Below are positions 35,160 to 38,978 of a stretch of 38,978 nt of DNA, piece after piece. Position 1 is the stretch's first letter. Each line of letters begins with the position of its first letter. Both the position numbers and the translations under genes were made by a program. The notes beneath the pieces are model-generated. The model did no database searches. It was not told the DNA's origin and saw only the letters and a program-made list of their open reading frames with translations. Location of the stretch: contig JBOZIK010000001.1 in NCBI GenBank assembly GCA_051453625.1, forward strand, positions 271,588,827 to 271,627,804. The letters run 5' to 3'. Origin of the DNA: Welwitschia mirabilis. Taxonomy: Eukaryota; Gnetophyta; Gnetopsida; Welwitschiales.

Positions 35160-35725
35160 TTATTTTAAAAATTTAATTTTTATGACTTTAGTTGTTAAAT
35201 ATTTTATGTAATTATGTAGACAAATCACTACATAAACATCAAACCTTGATAAGTACTATATTATAATAGATCTTTAGAAGAAACATCTCATGAAAAGGAT
35301 CAAATGCTAAACTACCAAATTAATTATTTGAATACATTTGAAAAATTGAATACATCTCAAGTAAAGATGTCTAGGAATTTGATGATGTCTTAAATATACT
35401 ACAATTAGTCACAAGCTAAAAGATAACTACCACATTTAAGAGGACTCCACTAAAAGTTGAACCTGACACAGATGAAGATATCTACATATTTGAATATGTC
35501 TATATTAAGCTAAAATAGGTAATTGAGTAAATTTAATTTTGACTAATATTTTACATTTTAGGTAAGCTACACTACAGTGCAAATTTCATCAAAATTTGGA
35601 TAAGTTGGCTAAGGACATCTAACGAAAATGAAGACATCTGGAGTGAAGATATCTATAAAGTTGAAGATGTCTTAGAGCAAAGTTTATGTTGATTAGAACT
35701 AAAGTCATATGCATTGTCATATCTC
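35160..35725 (+). repeat. Truncated 3' LTR of SIRE-like element
   Basis: Aligns with the first part of the 5' LTR from its start to about gaactaaagt (near 35705-35725). The remaining 900 or so bases of the LTR do not follow. The expected TG start has decayed to TT. A few tens of bases including gctataaata of the 5' copy are missing near 35573. Confidence 0.75.
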
Positions 35726-35791
35726 ATATTTTATAAACCTTATTTACTTGAATAATAAGTATATAAAGCTTTCAGTCAAATGGATAATTAT

Positions 35792-35873
35792 CCTTATTTA
35801 AGTTCTTATTAAAAAATATGTTATTTTAAAATTAACCTTGATTTGTAATCTTTATAATTTACAATAAAAATGA
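35792..35873 (+). repeat. Direct repeat, copy A
   Basis: Eighty-two bases matching 36797-36878 at most positions by eye, with shared blocks aattaacctt and taatctttataatttac. The copies are 1 kb apart with a gap between, so the unit could be larger. Confidence 0.7.
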
Positions 35874-36061
35874 TAAAAAATATGTCAAAAGATTTTATGA
35901 AAAAATCTATCAACCTGTTTAAACTTATATAATTCCATTATGTGAGGAATTAAAATCACATAATAAAACTAATAAATTAAAAATTTTAGTAGGATATAAT
36001 AATATATTTTGCATCTTATTTACTCATTTAAATTCTTGATAAATGTGATAGGTGTACTATA
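35874..36061. other. AT-rich DNA before gap
   Basis: No gene. A third partial match to the repeat start (ttactcatttaaattcttgat, about 36018-36038) lies just before the gap. Confidence 0.4.
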
Positions 36062-36792
36062 NNNNNNNNNNNNNNNNNNNNNNNNNNNNNNNNNNNNNNN
36101 NNNNNNNNNNNNNNNNNNNNNNNNNNNNNNNNNNNNNNNNNNNNNNNNNNNNNNNNNNNNNNNNNNNNNNNNNNNNNNNNNNNNNNNNNNNNNNNNNNNN
36201 NNNNNNNNNNNNNNNNNNNNNNNNNNNNNNNNNNNNNNNNNNNNNNNNNNNNNNNNNNNNNNNNNNNNNNNNNNNNNNNNNNNNNNNNNNNNNNNNNNNN
36301 NNNNNNNNNNNNNNNNNNNNNNNNNNNNNNNNNNNNNNNNNNNNNNNNNNNNNNNNNNNNNNNNNNNNNNNNNNNNNNNNNNNNNNNNNNNNNNNNNNNN
36401 NNNNNNNNNNNNNNNNNNNNNNNNNNNNNNNNNNNNNNNNNNNNNNNNNNNNNNNNNNNNNNNNNNNNNNNNNNNNNNNNNNNNNNNNNNNNNNNNNNNN
36501 NNNNNNNNNNNNNNNNNNNNNNNNNNNNNNNNNNNNNNNNNNNNNNNNNNNNNNNNNNNNNNNNNNNNNNNNNNNNNNNNNNNNNNNNNNNNNNNNNNNN
36601 NNNNNNNNNNNNNNNNNNNNNNNNNNNNNNNNNNNNNNNNNNNNNNNNNNNNNNNNNNNNNNNNNNNNNNNNNNNNNNNNNNNNNNNNNNNNNNNNNNNN
36701 NNNNNNNNNNNNNNNNNNNNNNNNNNNNNNNNNNNNNNNNNNNNNNNNNNNNNNNNNNNNNNNNNNNNNNNNNNNNNNNNNNNNNNNNNNNN
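36062..36792. other. Assembly gap (731 N)
   Basis: Run of N flanked by related repeats, probably the reason assembly failed here. Confidence 0.99.
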
Positions 36793-36796
36793 TTTT

Positions 36797-36878
36797 CCTT
36801 GTTTAAATTCTTTATCAAAATAAGATGCCATTTTAAATTAACCTTAGTTTATAATCTTTATAATTTACCTTAAATGAT
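36797..36878 (+). repeat. Direct repeat, copy B
   Basis: Partner of 35792-35873, starting almost at the right edge of the gap. Confidence 0.7.
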
Positions 36879-37018
36879 TAGTTATCCTTATTTTTTTAAT
36901 TCATATCTTGAATGAATTAAACTTACCTATGAGCTTATAAAGGACTAAAAATAGCTAGCATGAGGAAACTATGCATGTAATTAACCTTATTAATTAAAGC
37001 AAGAAGATTACTCATCTT

Positions 37019-37467
37019 TGTTAGGTGCATAAGTCATAAATATGATCTTTTTTTGTATTCCAATGTCACTTATTACTTATCCCACTTATCAATTCTAAAT
37101 CATGTAATCTTGTGATATTGAGATATGTTCCTTTTTTTATCTATATATAGAGATCCTTCCCTCTATTGTAAAAGGAGATACTATTATTTTGTTTTACACA
37201 AGTGCATTTCTTTTTTCTCTCTATCTCTATTTCTTTCTTTCATTCTCTTTCTTTGGAGTTTGAATCTTGAAAGCTTGGAGCTAAGGAACTCTTTAGATTA
37301 GATCTTTATCAATATTCAATTATCAAGGTCTTCCTAATCTTCCCAAGTAAGTTCTTTACCAATATTGTCCATATTATTTCTTTTTTTATTGGAATGATGT
37401 GATATTTTATTAGGAAATTATTTATGACTTTTATGTAATTATGTTATAAAATGTTATTTCTTTTTAT
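37019..37467 (+). repeat. Probable LTR of a Gypsy-type element
   Basis: Starts TGTTAGGTGC and carries a strong TATA box (37141-37150). A pyrimidine-rich leader (37200-37255) follows, then a primer-site-like word right after the end. This layout of promoter, CT-rich R/U5 and primer site is typical of plant Gypsy LTRs of this length. The second LTR is not in the window, so both ends are provisional. Confidence 0.5.
37141..37150 (+). promoter_or_regulatory. TATA box of putative Gypsy LTR
   Basis: ctatatatag followed by agatccttccctct is a strong plant TATA context. It lies about 120 bp into the LTR. Confidence 0.55.
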
Positions 37468-37480
37468 TGGCTCCCACCAG
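37468..37480 (+). other. Primer-binding-site-like word
   Basis: tggctcccaccag resembles the TGGCGCCCACC word seen after the 5' LTR of many plant Gypsy elements, with one C/G-context change. It is an unusually GC-rich block in this region. Confidence 0.45.
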
Positions 37481-38470
37481 GATGTTATAGCGATATATAA
37501 GGGGTCTTTTGTGTTTGGTGATGAAGAATTACTAATGAATGAGTATGGCCAAGTGACCAAGGGGTTTACTATTATGAAAAAAAGAAAGAAAGAAAAAAGA
37601 AATTTGCATATACATATTTATTTTAGTACTATATTTTTCACCTATTATTCATTAGGACCACCTTATTAGAGGCAAAGTCTAATCCTCAAAAATCTCTTTA
37701 GGCTAGTACTCTTTCATGGAAAATCCTAAGGCTCATGGTAAATAGTTCTTTTTAAATTAATTTGACTTTTTTCTATAATAAATTTTATTTCTATAATATA
37801 TTTTAATTTTATAAGTAATTAGTTAATATATCTATTATTTTAATGATCTAAATTATTATTTAACTATTTGTAAAACTTTATCATACTTATGTTATGGCAA
37901 AAATTAAATTTTCAAAATAAAGCCATAGGATAAAAATATCATATCACATTAATTAGTAACTATAAATTAGTAAAACATTTTATTGAGTCTAGATTATGTT
38001 ATTAATTTGAAAATGTAAAAATAGTAATTTTTATGATGGGTAATTGTTTTTAAAAAATTAATTATTAAAATTTATTAGAAAATAAATGAAGAAAATAGTA
38101 AGTAGGTAATTTAAATTTCTATAGCTATCTATAAATATATTTGCAAATGTGAGCATTATAAGTTGTATTAAATTGAATACACATTTTAAAACATCTTAAG
38201 TATTAAAAAAATCAAAGTATTTTAAAAGTTATTATCTTTTTACTTTAGTGCAATAGGACTATAATTTTAAAAAAATTACCAATTTTTCACCTTGAATGAT
38301 AATGTTAGAAATGATACTTTTATAATTTTAGAAGTTTAAATTAGACTTTAAGAAACCTAATATGTATTTATTTTATGGAAAAATACTATAATTTATTTTT
38401 TGCTTTATAAGAAACTAATATTAATTTTTAACTATGATATCTTCTTAGAGACCAAAAATGTTATAATTAA
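37481..38470. other. Leader or eroded interior after the Gypsy-like LTR
   Basis: The short open frame 37451-37669 (with DVIAIYKGSFVFGDEELLMNEYGQ) starts inside the LTR and has no known domain; it is probably retroelement leader. From about 37740 the DNA is plain AT-rich with no recognisable content. Confidence 0.4.
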
Positions 38471-38581
38471 TGTTGAAAATTATAGAAAAATTATAACATA
38501 ACATTTTATAGAGAACTTGAGTATATAAAATATGTTTATATTATTAAGTTTAACTTAAATTACCATAATTAGTTTTTATTT
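38471..38581 (+). repeat. 111-bp duplication left of gap
   Basis: Differs from 38682-38792 at two of 111 bases and ends exactly at the first N. Confidence 0.97.
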
Positions 38582-38681
38582 NNNNNNNNNNNNNNNNNNN
38601 NNNNNNNNNNNNNNNNNNNNNNNNNNNNNNNNNNNNNNNNNNNNNNNNNNNNNNNNNNNNNNNNNNNNNNNNNNNNNNNNN
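38582..38681. other. Assembly gap (100 N)
   Basis: Exactly 100 N, a nominal gap size. The flanks duplicate each other, so the true gap is likely zero or negative. Confidence 0.99.
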
Positions 38682-38792
38682 TGTTGAAAATTATAGAAAA
38701 AATATAACATAACATTTTATAGAGAACTTGAGTATATAAAATATGTTTATATCATTAAGTTTAACTTAAATTACCATAATTAGTTTTTATTT
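38682..38792 (+). repeat. 111-bp duplication right of gap
   Basis: Begins at the first base after the gap and repeats 38471-38581 with two substitutions. Confidence 0.97.
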
Positions 38793-38978
38793 ACCTCTCT
38801 TATCCTTTTTCTTTAGCTTACTTTGAATGTGCATGCTTGTAGGGTCTTTACTTTAGTAGTTTAAATAACATAAGTCATATCTAGCTTATCACTTATTTTT
38901 ATTGACTTATAATATAGCCATATGAAGAATTGAATAAATACTTATGTCTTAAAAATTATGATTGTGCTATAATTTCTT
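38793..38978. other. AT-rich window end
   Basis: Nothing recognised. Confidence 0.5.

Larger units (their letters stand above)
28199..35725 (+). mobile_element. SIRE-like LTR element with gag and a plant transposon-protein-like ORF, no visible pol
   Basis: Long direct repeats (28199-29667 and the truncated 35160-35725) enclose a primer-site-like word, a clear SIRE-type gag with coiled-coil C-terminus, and, about 1 kb further, an unrelated decayed ORF. A polypurine tract ends in ggaggaga. The interior (about 5.5 kb) contains no readable protease, integrase or RT, so the element looks non-autonomous (LARD or TR-GAG type), or pol was deleted before the rest decayed. In SIRE-lineage Copia elements an extra env-like ORF lies between pol and the 3' LTR; the extra ORF here occupies that position. 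The 3' LTR is cut off about 570 bp in. Confidence 0.7.

Noticed and set aside
36009-36873. Four overlapping frames of 250-270 codons
   Set aside because: Almost entirely N; artefacts of the gap.
1-38978. CRISPR arrays, bacterial operons, rRNA genes, intact tRNA genes
   Set aside because: No regularly spaced repeats with unique spacers, no rRNA blocks and no intact tRNA cloverleaf were found. The only tRNA-like sequence is the SINE head, and the plant retroelements and VQ gene argue against a prokaryote.

Overview
The window looks like a stretch of nuclear DNA from a land plant, most likely a flowering plant. It is extremely AT-rich almost throughout. It holds several plant-type LTR retrotransposons in advanced decay, one plant-specific VQ-motif gene, and seven runs of N (2,986 bases). 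Such an AT-rich, repeat-laden, CpG-poor background would suit an endoparasitic angiosperm such as Rafflesiaceae (for example Sapria), but that identification is inference.

Layout. Bases 1-1628 carry a Ty1/copia reverse transcriptase remnant (+) that runs into a gap. Bases 4371-4600 hold a probable tRNA-derived SINE on the minus strand with its target-site duplication. Bases 6721-10706 are a decayed but nearly complete Copia element (+) with two recognisable LTRs, primer-binding site, polypurine tract, gag, protease, reverse transcriptase and RNase H; the integrase is not recognisable. Bases 13330-14717 form the only GC- and CpG-bearing island. It contains short repeats, a 78-bp tandem duplication, promoter-like motifs and the intact intronless VQ gene (14305-14712). 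Bases 19081-19920 may hold a weak gag remnant. Bases 23588-27835 are a second Copia element on the minus strand. Bases 28199-35725 are the most unusual object: an LTR element with SIRE-like gag and SIRE-like polypurine context, no visible protease, integrase or reverse transcriptase, and a decayed ORF resembling the plant-specific 'putative plant transposon protein' family. Bases 37019-37480 look like a Gypsy-type LTR followed by a primer-binding site.

The elements show W, Q and R codons turned into stops, as expected from long-term C-to-T/G-to-A decay of methylated DNA. No retroelement reading frame here is functional. The VQ gene is open and keeps its motif, so it is the one locus that looks maintained by selection or newly arrived. 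All family assignments come from reading translations by eye; no database search was run.
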